Notes: generated by a model from the sequence alone, not told the origin. A stretch of DNA of 64,000 nucleotides from Motacilla alba alba (GCF_015832195.1 NC_052018.1:26192115-26256114), one strand, 5' to 3'. Shown: positions 1 to 10,002, numbered from the stretch's first letter. Program-made: numbers and translations.

Positions 1-1869
1 ATAATTTTTTTCCAACAATTTTATACACTTGGACACTTTCTGCACATTTACAGAACCCTGCTTACATAGCACTGCCCAAAAAAGCTTATCAGCAAACAAT
101 GAAAATGATTTAAAATAATGATCTTTCAAATAGAAATGACTCCTAAGTGAAATAATATGGTAATTATCTTAACAATTTATAAATACAAGTCTGATCAACT
201 GCTATTATTAACATATTCTACCAAATATATAAAACTAATCCTCTTAATTATTTTCTACTTTTTATAAAGCGAGCTGAAGCAACTGCTGGGTGCTGATTTG
301 CCTAATGTACACAATTATTCAGAAAAGACAAGACACTAGATAACAGCAATCAGCTGTTTGATACAAAGTGCAAATGCACTGCTTGAAAGATAGATCCTAG
401 AGACAGTATCAGGAAACCTGCAGTTCTGGGAATAGTTCCATGCCAAGCACAGAAAATTGCTAGCAAATCATCTACAGAAACTCTGCAAGAGATTATTCTG
501 CATTACTGAATAAGTATTTCATTTCCATCACACTGATTTCTTTTGCTCCACCACTCAAAAGCTGTAAAAAGTGCCTTATATCTTTTACTATTCATTAATA
601 TGACACGTTCATTAAAGAAAATGAAGCTAATTTAATCACATTCAGGTGCTATATTGGAGAGGTTATAGTGTTTTGTCTTTTAAATAGTTTGTCTTTTATT
701 CTACTACCTTCATCAAACAGTATTCTGAATAATTATCACACCGCTGTTACAAAGTTACAGCCCCATTACATCCTGACTAAGAACTTCAGGTCACCTACAG
801 CATTCACACAAAATACCACAAATCAAGGCAAAGCACCTCGGGCTATGCAGCAAGAAAGTAATTCCTTATAGCACTGTATGTGTTTCTAAGGTCTTTACCA
901 TTTGGATTATTACATTATCTCAGTTTTATATTCACTACTCAGGAGTTAAGTGTCAGCTGGAATCATTGAATCTCAATTTTTTTACACCTTTCATTTTGTT
1001 TGATGAGCTTGTTACCAGTTGTAATTTATTGCTCTGATGAATGTATAAAGCAAAAAGCTCCAAGTGTAATCAATGCTAATGGTGAACCATGTACCATGTG
1101 ATAATAAATCAGCAAGAAAAAAATACTCTGGAGACAAACAGGAATGTTTATCATTTCAGTATGAATACTATTGGAATAACTGTTTATGTAAAATTAAAAA
1201 CTGTACAAGAAAACCAAACAAACACCCAAGTTCCAAAAAACCCCAATATTCCCTAATAAAAATAAAACCAATATCTTCCCATAAGCAGCTAAATTTTGCT
1301 AGGAATAATATCCTTTTTCTGCATTAAAGTACGTAAAAATGAGAACTAACAAGAAAGTCTGAGATACTAAAACATTTGATTTTTTTTAAACAGTAATGAA
1401 ACTTGTCAGTCACAGCTTGCAGTAATCCTGACCCTTGATCTTTTAAAACTTATTACACCAGAGAAAATTTTCCAACTCTTCTATGAGGAAGCTTTTCAGT
1501 TACTGGAACATTGTTTTCTTGGGCAACTGGTATTTTATTTTATAAAAGGATGATATATGTAAAAAAACAAAAAAAAAAACAACAAAAAAAAAAACAAACT
1601 GAGAAAAAAACTTAAGCAGTTTGCGTAAGGACAAAACCTACCTGAATTTGAAAAAAAATCTCATTCACTTTAATTGCTTTTCTGAAAGGCCCTGAGACAG
1701 AAGCTAAAACATGCAATAGCTAACAGATACATTTAAATAGGAGCTTAATTTTTTTTATTTTTACTACCACAAAGCCTGCATATTATGACTCAATAAAAAT
1801 GGTTGTGTATAACTTTTTCATCATTATTTTAATATGTATTAAACAAGTGTTAGACTAGATTTACAGTAC
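1..1869 (-). other. KHDRBS2: KHDRBS2 intron 2, partial
   Basis: This AT-rich sequence lies downstream of the exon 2 donor and runs off the window edge. It contains an A-rich low-complexity tract near 1561-1600. I saw no other gene, repeat family or RNA in it. The short frames at 668-871 and 1073-1327 are AT-rich chance frames. Confidence 0.85.
1561..1600. repeat. A-rich low-complexity tract
   Basis: Runs of A broken by single C bases, in intron 2. Confidence 0.9.
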
Positions 1870-1997
1870 CTTTGGATATTGTTTGACAGGGATCAGAACT
1901 CTCTCTGACAGCTTGATGTTTTTGTTGCTGATAACATCAAGATATTTCTTTTCTTCATCTTCTTTCTTGCCTTCAGAACCCTGAAATTTTTCCATTT
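1870..1997 (-). CDS. KHDRBS2: KHDRBS2 coding exon 2 (internal)
   Basis: This internal exon is 128 nt: two bases completing the split Glu codon, then 42 codons ending in phase 0. It encodes [20 protein letters not shown] and then [18 protein letters not shown] followed by QYPK. That covers the end of QUA1 and the lead-in to the KH domain. The [19 protein letters not shown] wording matches KHDRBS2; my memory of KHDRBS3 is NKNMKLGQKVLIPVKQFPK. The acceptor is TTTTTCAG (AG at 1999-1998) behind a T-rich tract. The donor is GTACTG (1869-1864). The KH core (FNFVGKLLGPRG in the family) should be in exon 3, beyond this window. The exon lacks its own start codon and is too short to show up as a free-standing reading frame, so it was found by reading the minus strand. 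Confidence 0.96.
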
Positions 1998-2520
1998 CTG
2001 AAAAATATCACAAAACAGAACAATCAGTGACAGGGTAGTTGTCATCCTTAGGAAGTTTAAACTTACACATTCCTACCCAGACCATGCACTGAACGCCTGT
2101 GCTGTCTGCACTCACTGAGAGGGACTGCTGTCTTTAAGAGAACCTGGACTCTCAGCAGTGCTGAGAGGCAGAGGTGACAGTTCATGGGTCACACTCCACA
2201 ACTAATTCTTCCCCAGCTGAAAGGGAAGCCAAATGATCTCAGCAGGAGCAGGAATAGATGAGGCTTACAATTCCAGCTGACAGTCTTTTAAAGAGAATAA
2301 CATCATCACAGCTCAATGCTTTTTGTAAACGTTACCTGTCAGAACTAAGCTGGATTCTAACTGCAATCGCTAACTTTCCGCACAAACACTGGAAAACTGA
2401 AGAAACTTCTTGTTGTTACTGAGTTTCCATTCAAATATTTCTGAATTAGTTAAAGATAAGAAATAAAGTCAACACTTGCTGAAAAAAATTTTTCAATTAA
2501 GAAATGCAGTAAAAACCATC

Positions 2521-2521
2521 A

Positions 2522-2553
<32 letters not shown>

Positions 2554-2559
2554 AATATA
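2521..2559. repeat. (TA)n microsatellite
   Basis: A run of about 18 TA dinucleotides with a single interruption near its left end, 520 bp inside intron 1 from exon 2. Confidence 0.95.
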
Positions 2560-3563
2560 ATTGCTAATCCGTAGAACACTCTAGAACTTACAATTTAAAA
2601 TAATAACAAAATATTTTCAGGGAGAATAGCTCCAAATTCTTTATTTCCTAATGCTCTATAACCAATGGATAACAAATAATTGAATTCAACATCCTGCAAA
2701 GAACATCTTATATAGTGCCTGAGAGCTCCCTAACAGTACAGGTACTATAGAAAAAGCTGCTTTTGCAGCAGTGACATTGTTGACAGCACAGAAAATGTCA
2801 ATGCTTATTATGAGCTAATTATAACTGAATTAAAGCAGAAAAGAGACAGTTGTGGGTCTCAGAAACATGCTGCTTCAAGGATGGGAAAGCAAGAGTGGAA
2901 AGGAGGAACACAGCCACAGCATGCTCTAACATTCATATACAAGTTTCTTTGACTTCCAACAAGCATAAAGAAAAAATGTGTTGAAAAGAACAGCCCATGT
3001 CATGATTTGTTAATAAATGTTTATGCTGCTTTTATGAGATCAAATAATTTATTTAAAGCCTGCACTGGCAGACAGTTCTCTAATGCTACAGTCATAAGCT
3101 TTTTTAAAACCTCCCAGAGAACACACCTAAAAGACCTCAGATGGGATATATATTCAATAATTTCAGAATTAAAAGTTATTTACAATCACTAAAAGCATCA
3201 GAAGAACATTTCATTGTTGTAAAATAGTTGAACACATGTAAAAAAATGTGGTATGTTGCATTCAGTGGAAGATTAATCTGGAAAGCAGCAAGCATCAATT
3301 AAGTAAGTAAAATACTCATTTTGGACAGGTTTAATAGATAAATAGTTCTTTGAAAATAGATCAAATGCAATTATACAAAGGGGTGTGCGATGGGGGTACA
3401 GAGGGGAGAGACAAAGGCACATACAGAGGAAAAAGTGTTACAAGCACAGTAAGGACTAAATGAAATAAAGGAATTTCCCAAATGTATTGTGAACGCAGTA
3501 CTAAATGAGATAATTCTAAAAGGCAGGTGGGGAAAGTCAATCTACATGTACACATATATTTCA
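2560..3563. other. Intronic sequence with no recognised element
   Basis: AT-rich; nothing noted beyond the chance frame at 3007-3192. Confidence 0.55.
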
Positions 3564-4200
3564 GTAGAACCATGGAAGTTTAAGTTGGAGAAGACCTTTA
3601 AGGTGATGAAGTTCAGCTGTTAAACAAGCTCTGCCAAGTCCACCACTAAACCACATCCCTAAGTGCCACATCTACACGTCTTTTACTTACTTCCAGGGAC
3701 AGTCATTCCACCACCTCCTGGGGTAATCAGTTCCAATGCCTGGTAGCTGCTTTTGTGAAGTTACCAATGCTTGGTAACTGCTTTTTTTTTGACATGGTTC
3801 CTGCTGTCCAACCTGAACTTCCCCTGACACAGCCTGAGGCTATGTCTTCTCATCCTGCCACTACCTGCCTGGGAGAACAAACCAACCCCCACATGACTAT
3901 AACCACCTTTCAGGTAGTTGAAGAGAGCAATGAAGTCCCCTCAAGCCTCCTTTTCTCCACACTAAACAACCACAATTCCCTCAGCTGCTCCTCATCAGAG
4001 CTGTGCACCAGACCCTTTCCCAGCTCTGCTGCTGTTTTCTGGACTTGCTCCAGCCCCCTGACATCTTTGTGAGGGGCCCAGAACTGGACACAACACCCAA
4101 GGTGTGGCCTCCCCAGTGCTGAGTACAGGGGAACAATGACTGCCCTGGTCCTGCTAGCCATACTATTGCTGATACAGGCAAAGATGCCATTGGCTTTATA
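3564..4200 (-). mobile_element. CR1 LINE 3' fragment
   Basis: The plus strand reads the antisense of a CR1 tail: gttggagaagacctttaagg, then ccaccactaaacca. The minus strand encodes a decayed end of the CR1 reverse-transcriptase protein, including [20 protein letters not shown] and the RLEGT/FSVEKRR block. It is 5'-truncated, as is usual for CR1. Frames at 3755-4072, 3910-4272 and 3981-4190 derive from it. Confidence 0.88.
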
Positions 4201-4791
4201 AATAACTAAACTCTTTCTCCTGGAAAGCTGAAGATACTTAAAGTCTGTATGGTCAGTAGGGATGGGTACCAAAAGTTAGGACAAAATGCTCTGCTTTGAA
4301 TCGTCTACCAGGCTTTGCAACCAGTCCCAGCCTTGTACTTTTTTTTGACTAAGTGTACATGGAAGCTTTGGAATGAAAGGGGCATCTTTGCTGAAGATAA
4401 TGCAAGACTACTTCAGCTGGGCTTATCAGACTTATGTGTACAAGAGTTTGTTGATCTACCAAGACTGAGACAAGCTGTAGCACTTTAATTTTAATTGGTT
4501 TCACTCCAGGACAAGGGCTGAGCTCTAAACCCAGAAGAGCCAGTCCCAGCTTATTATGGGGGGCACAAGAAACAGCAGTGGGGAGTTTAGTTTCCTCCAG
4601 GGGATGAAAGGAAACAAAGAGCCCATTTCAGAGGAGGTCCCACAGCACTTCAGGTCAAACACAGAGAGAGAAGCAAATGAGAAGGGATCGTGATGAGGGC
4701 CAGACTGTGAGCCCAGAATTACAGCAGAAGGCATAAGGGACTCTGGGGACACCAGGTATTTGCCAGGAAGCAGCAACTAGCCCATGACCAC
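4201..4791. other. Unassigned intronic sequence between two CR1 fragments
   Basis: I see no family match. The minus frame 4525-4776 has no recognisable content. Confidence 0.5.
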
Positions 4792-5190
4792 AGCCAGACA
4801 GCTTTTGAGTATCATCTCCAAGGAGGGAGAGTCCACAAGCACCCTGACAGTGCTTGGTCACCCTCACAGTAAAAAAAGGTTCTCCAGTATTCAGAGAGAA
4901 GTTCTGTGTTCTGGGCACCCCTGAAAAGAGCCTGGTTCTGTCCTCTTTGTACCTTCTTTTCAGTAATTGGTGTACATTGGAAAAGATCCCCTATTGAGTC
5001 TTCTCCAGATTGAACAGTCTGGAGGCAGCACTCCTAGCCCTGTCTTTGTAGAAGAGGTGCTCTAGACCCTTCACCATCCTTGTGAATCCTTACTTGACAC
5101 TCTCCAATATGTCCATCTCTACTTATGCTGGGGAGTTGCACACTGGACAGACTGCTCCAGTGGAGTATCGCCTCTTTCCACCTGCAAAGT
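4792..5190 (-). mobile_element. CR1 LINE fragment (promoter-proximal part of a 3' tail)
   Basis: The antisense CR1 pattern begins abruptly at cagcttttgagtatcatctc and continues through ggtcaccctcacagtaaaaa and gagaagttctgtgttctggg. The usual CR1 3' end (the aaggacctgcaaagaaccat part) is missing here and is instead found at 8552-8670. The two pieces overlap by about 20 bases. Confidence 0.8.
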
Positions 5191-5684
5191 TGGCTGAGGA
5201 GTAAGAAATGCCTTGAGTTGCTTTACTTCTAAAACAGAACATATGGCTGAGTATGATCAGTTTAACCTGTGAATCTATGAAAAATATGGCATTAGGATTT
5301 TGCTTGACAGTGGAGCAGCTGTGTAAGATGAGCTATCTTGGAAGTTTTCATTCCTTAGGGCTGGAGTTTGTGTCTTCTGGGTGTGGTCCCTGAAAGCCCC
5401 ATGATGTCACTAGGGAGTCATTGTGATACATGGGACAACAAGCCTTTTGGATGCTTGGGGAAGCCCCTAAAGACCACAGTGTCTGGCCTCCTCCACTGGG
5501 GACAGACATCTGAAGGTGGAGGGGAAACAGGGCCCCCATCCCATTGTGTGCTTTCTGAGGGCACAGAGAAGATTTGCTGGACAAGGACATTGACACGACC
5601 TGGGGTGCTGGTCCCAATGTGCCATGCACTCAGGCTCTGTCTGCAGCTGCTGAGAAGCCAGGAATTCCTTTCCCAGTCTCCCAG
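5191..5684 (+). other. Upstream flank of the TOPORS-like frame
   Basis: This moderately GC-rich sequence lies between a CR1 fragment and direct repeat A. An open frame begins at 5574 and runs into the TOPORS-like frame, but the residues before the ATG at 5931 show no family likeness. No TATA box or promoter could be assigned. Confidence 0.4.
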
Positions 5685-5878
5685 CTCCTGCCTGCACATA
5701 CTAGAGAGGTCAGTTACCATCCTGCCCTGAGAGCTGGAACATGCCAACACATTCCAGTGTCACTCATCTGCACCAGGATGGTCCCTGGCACTGGTGGCAC
5801 CCCAAGTGCTGTTCTGAGGCAGAGTGGGCAGTTCTTTAATGCTCAGCTTCCGCAGCTTTGCTGCTGGCTGCAGATTGT
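5685..5878 (+). repeat. Direct repeat copy A, upstream of the TOPORS-like frame
   Basis: The core 5707-5878 matches 8691-8862 at 169 of 172 positions by my count. Weaker similarity extends left to 5685. Similarity stops abruptly at 5878, about 50 bp before the TOPORS-like ATG. It may be the 5' region of a duplicated TOPORS-like unit. Confidence 0.9.
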
Positions 5879-5902
5879 GTCCCCAGCACCAGGGAGCACA
5901 TC

Positions 5903-5924
5903 ACCTTATTTCTTTGGTTTGCAG
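5903..5924 (+). promoter_or_regulatory. Putative 3' splice site just upstream of the TOPORS-like ATG
   Basis: A pyrimidine-rich stretch, ttatttctttggtttgcag, ends in CAG at 5924, six bases before the ATG. It looks like a real acceptor. Known TOPORS carries nearly all its coding sequence in its last exon, so an acceptor just upstream of an internal MAS start would be natural. The upstream exon was not identified. Confidence 0.45.
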
Positions 5925-5930
5925 GGCAAA

Positions 5931-7244
5931 ATGGCCTCCGAGGAAGACTTGGCAGAAAGTGGCACTTCTTCCTTTGCTGCCAGCACCAGCCAGGTATCTC
6001 AGGCTGCACATCCAGGTGCTTCGGAGAACCAAAGGTGCCCAATCTGCCGGGCTGGCGATAATGACCAAGCTTCCATGAGCTGGCATTGGCACCCTTTCTG
6101 TTTTTACTGCATGGTGGAGTGGTTCCAAAGAAGAATGGAGGGCCTGGTATGCCAGTCACCTTTCACACATACATTCCACATGGTGGGAGACAGTAACTCT
6201 GAGGTGCACTCTAGCGAGGAGTCCATCAGCTCTGCCAGCCATACTGAAGGAGAGCGAGCTAGGTCCCGCTCTGCAGAAAGAGGTCAGCATAATTCCCCAG
6301 GACGCCAGCACCGCAAGACTTACAGCAGAAGCTCTGGTGGCATCCATGGTGGCAGCCGTGGTGGCAGCCGTGGTGGCAACCGTGGGGGCAGCCGTAGCGG
6401 CAGCCATGGCGGCAGCCGTGGTGGCAACCGTGGGGGCAGCCGTAGTGGCAGCCGTGGAGGCAGCCGCGGTGGCAGCCATGGGGGCAGCCGTGGCAGGGCC
6501 CAAAAGAAGAGCCAAAGCAGGTATCCAAGGAGGCATCACAATGGCTACGCCAGGGTCCAGCAGGCCCAGGTCTACAATCACTCAAGCAGCAGAAGACAGC
6601 GGCAGAGCAGGGCTTGGAGCACTGCTCGTGACAAGGGCCAAAGGACCAAACAGCATGTCCGTGCCCTCTCACAGAGGCGTAAGCGCCGTCAGCAGGAATC
6701 CCAGGTTTCTTTCATAGAACCAAGAACAATAAGGAGCCGATCCCGGCAGAGGTCGCGCAGATCTTCCAGCCAAACATTGAGGGAGTATCTAAGGGAGATG
6801 GAACGCGATGAGGGACGAGCTCTAAGGCATGACTGGTACATGCGTGCCTCTTCCGGGAGGAGCAGGCGCCAACAGCGGGGGCGCCGGTTTTCTTACAGAG
6901 AAACGCAGGTGACAAGGAGCCGAACACCAGGGAGGTTCCGCAGAACACTGCCCCTGAAGAAGAATCCAAGAAGGATGGACTGCTATGAGAGACAGATTGA
7001 ACAGGGCAGCCATGCCTCCCCAAGGAGAAGTGAGCGCCTCCAGCAAGCACATCAAGTTTCTTTCATCGAACCACGGGTGACAAGGAGCCAATCCCGGGGG
7101 AGGTCCCGCAGCACACAGCACCAAACACTGCAGGAGAATCTACGGAGGATGGAACGTGACACCCTAACCTCCATGAGGTGGAGTGAGCGCCGTCAGCACA
7201 GACGTCAGGCTGATTTCACTGAATCACAGGTGGCAAAGAACTGA
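5931..7244 (+). CDS. TOPORS-like protein with degenerate RING finger and RS-rich tail
   Basis: TOPORS is a nuclear RING E3 ubiquitin/SUMO ligase with an RS-rich C-terminus. This 437-residue frame starts at an ATG (5931) whose product begins MASEEDLAESG. Its N-terminus resembles the internal MAS start of TOPORS. CPIC is at residues 36-39. HWHPFCFYCMVEW (52-64) matches the C-x-H-x2-C-x2-C-x3-W segment with the first Cys replaced by His. Cys74 followed by SPF matches the last RING position, but its partner Cys is Gly71, so one zinc ligand is missing. Next comes a GGSR repeat (about residues 136-189), then an RS-rich region with imperfect 51-60-residue repeats (QVSFIEPR-type cores near 258, 319, 375 and 426). 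The TGA at 7242 sits inside the fourth repeat. The gene lies antisense within KHDRBS2 intron 1. It could be a lineage-specific TOPORS-like gene or a decaying copy; expression cannot be judged. Confidence 0.72.
   Translation: MASEEDLAESGTSSFAASTSQVSQAAHPGASENQRCPICRAGDNDQASMSWHWHPFCFYCMVEWFQRRMEGLVCQSPFTHTFHMVGDSNSEVHSSEESISSASHTEGERARSRSAERGQHNSPGRQHRKTYSRSSGGIHGGSRGGSRGGNRGGSRSGSHGGSRGGNRGGSRSGSRGGSRGGSHGGSRGRAQKKSQSRYPRRHHNGYARVQQAQVYNHSSSRRQRQSRAWSTARDKGQRTKQHVRALSQRRKRRQQESQVSFIEPRTIRSRSRQRSRRSSSQTLREYLREMERDEGRALRHDWYMRASSGRSRRQQRGRRFSYRETQVTRSRTPGRFRRTLPLKKNPRRMDCYERQIEQGSHASPRRSERLQQAHQVSFIEPRVTRSQSRGRSRSTQHQTLQENLRRMERDTLTSMRWSERRQHRRQADFTESQVAKN
6337..6497 (+). repeat. In-frame 12-nt minisatellite encoding GGSR units
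   Basis: About twelve imperfect copies of ggtggcagccgt encode four-residue units HGGS, RGGS, RGGN and RSGS. A higher-order RGGN-RGGS-RSGS pattern appears twice. All unit changes keep the reading frame. Long open frames on the opposite strand and in the second plus frame here are by-products of the repeat. Confidence 0.9.
6660..7244 (+). repeat. Tandem protein repeat, 51-60 residues per unit, in the TOPORS-like tail
   Basis: Blocks sharing RR..QQ..QVSFIEPR.TRS.SR.RSR and then QTL.E.LR.MERD recur, with cores starting near 6702, 6885, 7053 and 7206. Units 1 and 3 are closest to each other. Unit 2 is diverged. Unit 4 is cut short by the stop codon. This looks like internal duplication of a Ser/Arg-rich module. 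Confidence 0.75.
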
Positions 7245-8551
7245 TCCCCGTGGAGGTCCCGCAGCCATGCTGGGCACAAGCCTGGTAGCACACACTACCA
7301 ACAATGGAACTACTGTACGCCCTTTTACCAGTGTCAGGAATGATACTACTTCAGACAAAAAAAAAGCCCCTACTAACAACTGCAAAAATAAAATCAAATC
7401 AAATGCTCAAGCATGGGGCTAAGGATCTATTCTCCATCAAACAATGCCTCTGAAAATCTAAAGACACCCTTGCAAGGCCTTTTCAGGTTAGGAGGATAAC
7501 AGGCTGCTGAAACTTCACTGCTGCTTTTGTCATTCTGTTCTATGGTACCCACTTGTGTATCAATGTGATCAACTTTTTCTTGTTTTTGCCCAGGTACCAA
7601 AGATACCAACAACTATTAGGAAATCTCTTGTCCTTCCACACCTGTTTTCTTACACTTTGTCCCAAACATCCCACAGAGTAACTTCTCCGGTTACCACTCT
7701 TCTCACAATGAAGCAGTGAACAGTGAAGTCAATTTACAATGACTCTATCTCAAAGGCACTGCCTATAATACCAATCCAAATCTAATGCCTGGTAGAAAGC
7801 CTCTGAAAAGCTTTTCCTCCTTCTTCTTTAAAGACTTTAACAATAAACCTCGAAGCCTTCATGGAGAAATTTGCCCCCATGCTATGCCCTGTACAAAGCC
7901 TCAGGTTTAATGCCCAGTGTGGCATTACAGGCTACAGGCTCTTCAGACCATGGCCAAAGACTACCAAAATCATCAAAAAACAGTGTTGTGTCAAGCACTG
8001 TTACTTTCAAGTAAGACTGGAGCAAAAAGAGGAGTCTTCTCGAAAGACAGAGGCAATGCACTAATTACTGAAGCAAGACAAATGGTATTCAATTTTTGTA
8101 TTGAACTACAGTCAGCCGTTACTGTGTGCACTCCTCGTGTCACTCCATGACTAGTACCGCCACAGAAAAGAAGCATTAAGACAATCTCATGAAGGAATCC
8201 AGGCCAAGATCAAGCCGCCAACTTGCTCACAGCACTGACACACAGTTGCTTGATCTGAAATTTTGTACTTGCCAACTGCAAAAAACAATGGTCTGCTGCA
8301 ACACACACTACAAAAACAGAACCAATGTCTTTAGTGAGATGTTGCACTCATTGCACCCCTCATGCTTGTGTTTAGCTTGTTAGTTTTCCATGCAGTCACT
8401 GATAAATCCCCCAAAGGAAAAGAGGTGGTTGCCACATGGACAATTGACTTGTGGGAGACAAACCTGTCTCTTCATGAGCTTAAGGAATCATTCAAACCTT
8501 CCCATGTCATGAAATCTGGAGGGGTTTTCTTAGCTTGAGTGTGTTTTGAGT
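7245..8551 (+). other. 3' flank of the TOPORS-like frame
   Basis: Past the stop, the same frame stays open for 32 more codons to a TGA at 7341-7343, and the RS-type pattern continues for a few residues. AATAAA signals at 7387-7392 and 7842-7847 could serve polyadenylation. I see no further domain. The short frames here (7427-7612, 7861-8064, 7917-8150, 8189-8383) have no recognisable product. Confidence 0.5.
7387..7392 (+). terminator. Candidate polyadenylation signal for the TOPORS-like frame
   Basis: An AATAAA hexamer lies 143 bp after the TGA. It is in an A-rich stretch, so it could be coincidental. A second AATAAA is at 7842-7847. Confidence 0.35.
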
Positions 8552-8671
8552 CACAGAGCCATGGAGGCAGGAAAGGACCTGCAAAGAACCATCTAGTGCA
8601 ACCTCCCCTGCTCAAGTAGAGTCACTAAGAGATGGTGGCCGCAGGATTACAGCCACACAGCTTTTGAGTAC
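8552..8671 (-). mobile_element. CR1 LINE fragment (3' terminal part only)
   Basis: The antisense CR1 3' end aaaggacctgcaaagaacca, tctagtgcaacctcccctgc breaks off at cagcttttgagta, exactly where the fragment at 4792 begins. Direct repeat B follows without a gap. Confidence 0.8.
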
Positions 8672-8862
8672 ACTCCTGCACATATCAAAAAGGTCAGTCG
8701 CCATCCTGCCCTGAGAGCTGGAACATGCCAACACATTCCAGTGTCACTCATCTGCACCAGGATGGTCCCTGGCACTGGTGGCAGCCCAAGTGCTGTTCTG
8801 AGGCAGAGTGGGCAGTTCTTTAATGCTCAGCTTCCGCAGCTTTGCTGCTGGCTGCAGATTGT
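8672..8862 (+). repeat. Direct repeat copy B, downstream of the TOPORS-like frame
   Basis: This is the partner of 5685-5878, with only three mismatches over the 172-bp core. It follows directly on a CR1 fragment and is followed within about 70 bp by a solo LTR. No TOPORS-like coding sequence follows it, so it looks like the front end of a second, lost unit. Confidence 0.9.
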
Positions 8863-8933
8863 CTTCCTAGTGCAGGGGAACGTGTGCTGCTGCTTACAGA
8901 AAGCTATAGGCAGTACAGGATTTTGTGACCAGC

Positions 8934-9997
8934 TGTATTAGGTCTGTATGGCCTGGTTTTGGAAGTAGAGGGAACCACAGGGGTGGCTCCTGTGAGAAAC
9001 TGCCAGAAGCTTCCTCAGTGTTTGGCAGAGCCAATTCCCGGTGGCTTCAAAGATGGACATGCTGCTGGCCAAGACTGGGATAACTATAAATGGTATTAAT
9101 GTCTCTGTGATAACATGTTTAACAAGAAACAAACCAAAAATGGTGGGGCAGTTTTGATCACAGCCAGACAAGAGCAGAGTGAGAAAATGTGAGAAGAAAA
9201 ACCATGCAGACAGTGAAGGAGGAGGAGCAGGAGATGCTCCAGGCACCAGAGTCAAGATTCCTCTGCAGCCTGTGGTGAAGCTCATGGTGAAGCAGGCTAT
9301 TCCCCTAGCATCATAGGGATCCATCGGGATGCAGAGATCCACCCATAGCATGTGGAGGAGCCCCACACCAGAGCAGGTGGATAGTTGAGAGGAGGCTGTG
9401 ACTAAATGGAAGACCTGAGATGAGAGGGACCCATGCTAGAGTAGCCTGTCCTTGAAGGACTGCACCTTGTGGAAAAGTGACCTGGTTTGAGGGGAACTGT
9501 TGCCTGTGGGATGGACTCACATTGCAGCAGTTCACCGGGAGCAACTTCTTGTGAGATGGACACATGCTGGAGAAGTTCAGGGAGAACTATCTCCCATGGG
9601 AGGGATCCATGGTGCAGCAGGGGAAGGATTCCTGTCCCTGAGCAGCAGGAAAAGCTATGGGTGATCAACTGACCATAACTCCCATTCCCTGTCTCTTTGT
9701 GCTACTGGGGTAGGAAGTAGGGCTGGGAAGGAGGGGGAGCAGGGTGAGGGAAGGTGTTTTTAGGGTTTTATTTTCCTTCTTATTATCCTGCTCTGATTTT
9801 GTTAGCAATAAACTCACTTTATATCTCTAAGTTGAACCTGTTTTGCCTTTGATGGCAATTGATGGGTGTTTTCTCCCAGTCCTTATCTCAACCCATGAGC
9901 CTTTTGTTAAATTTTCTCTCCTCTGTCCAGATGCAGAGGGGAGTGAGCAAGTGGCTTTCCTGGGTGCCTGGCATTCAGTCAGTGTCAACCAACTACA
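8934..9997 (+). mobile_element. Solo LTR, about 1.06 kb, endogenous retrovirus
   Basis: It starts TGTATTAGGTCTGTATGGCC and ends CAGTGTCAACCAACTACA, with TG...CA ends. Flanks are CCAGC (8929-8933) and CCAGT (9998-10002), a one-mismatch 5-bp target-site duplication. An AATAAA is at 9807-9812, about 185 bp before the end, and a GT/T-rich stretch follows. The middle is an array of GGACCCATGCTGGAG-like units of about 40-70 bp. The family is a long LTR I recall from songbirds. No internal retroviral genes remain, so it is a recombined solo copy. Short frames inside it are not genes. Confidence 0.82.
9807..9812 (+). terminator. LTR polyadenylation signal
   Basis: AATAAA inside the solo LTR, in the position expected of the LTR R region. 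Confidence 0.55.
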
Positions 9998-10002
9998 CCA
10001 GT

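Noticed and set aside
5574..5930. Upstream extension of the TOPORS-like frame
   Set aside because: No similarity to TOPORS before the MASEED start, a likely splice acceptor lies at 5924, and part of it is duplicated at 8691-8862 without the gene.
6156..6717. Ala-rich and Cys/His-rich frames overlapping the TOPORS-like gene
   Set aside because: Produced by reading the 12-bp GGSR minisatellite in other frames and on the other strand.
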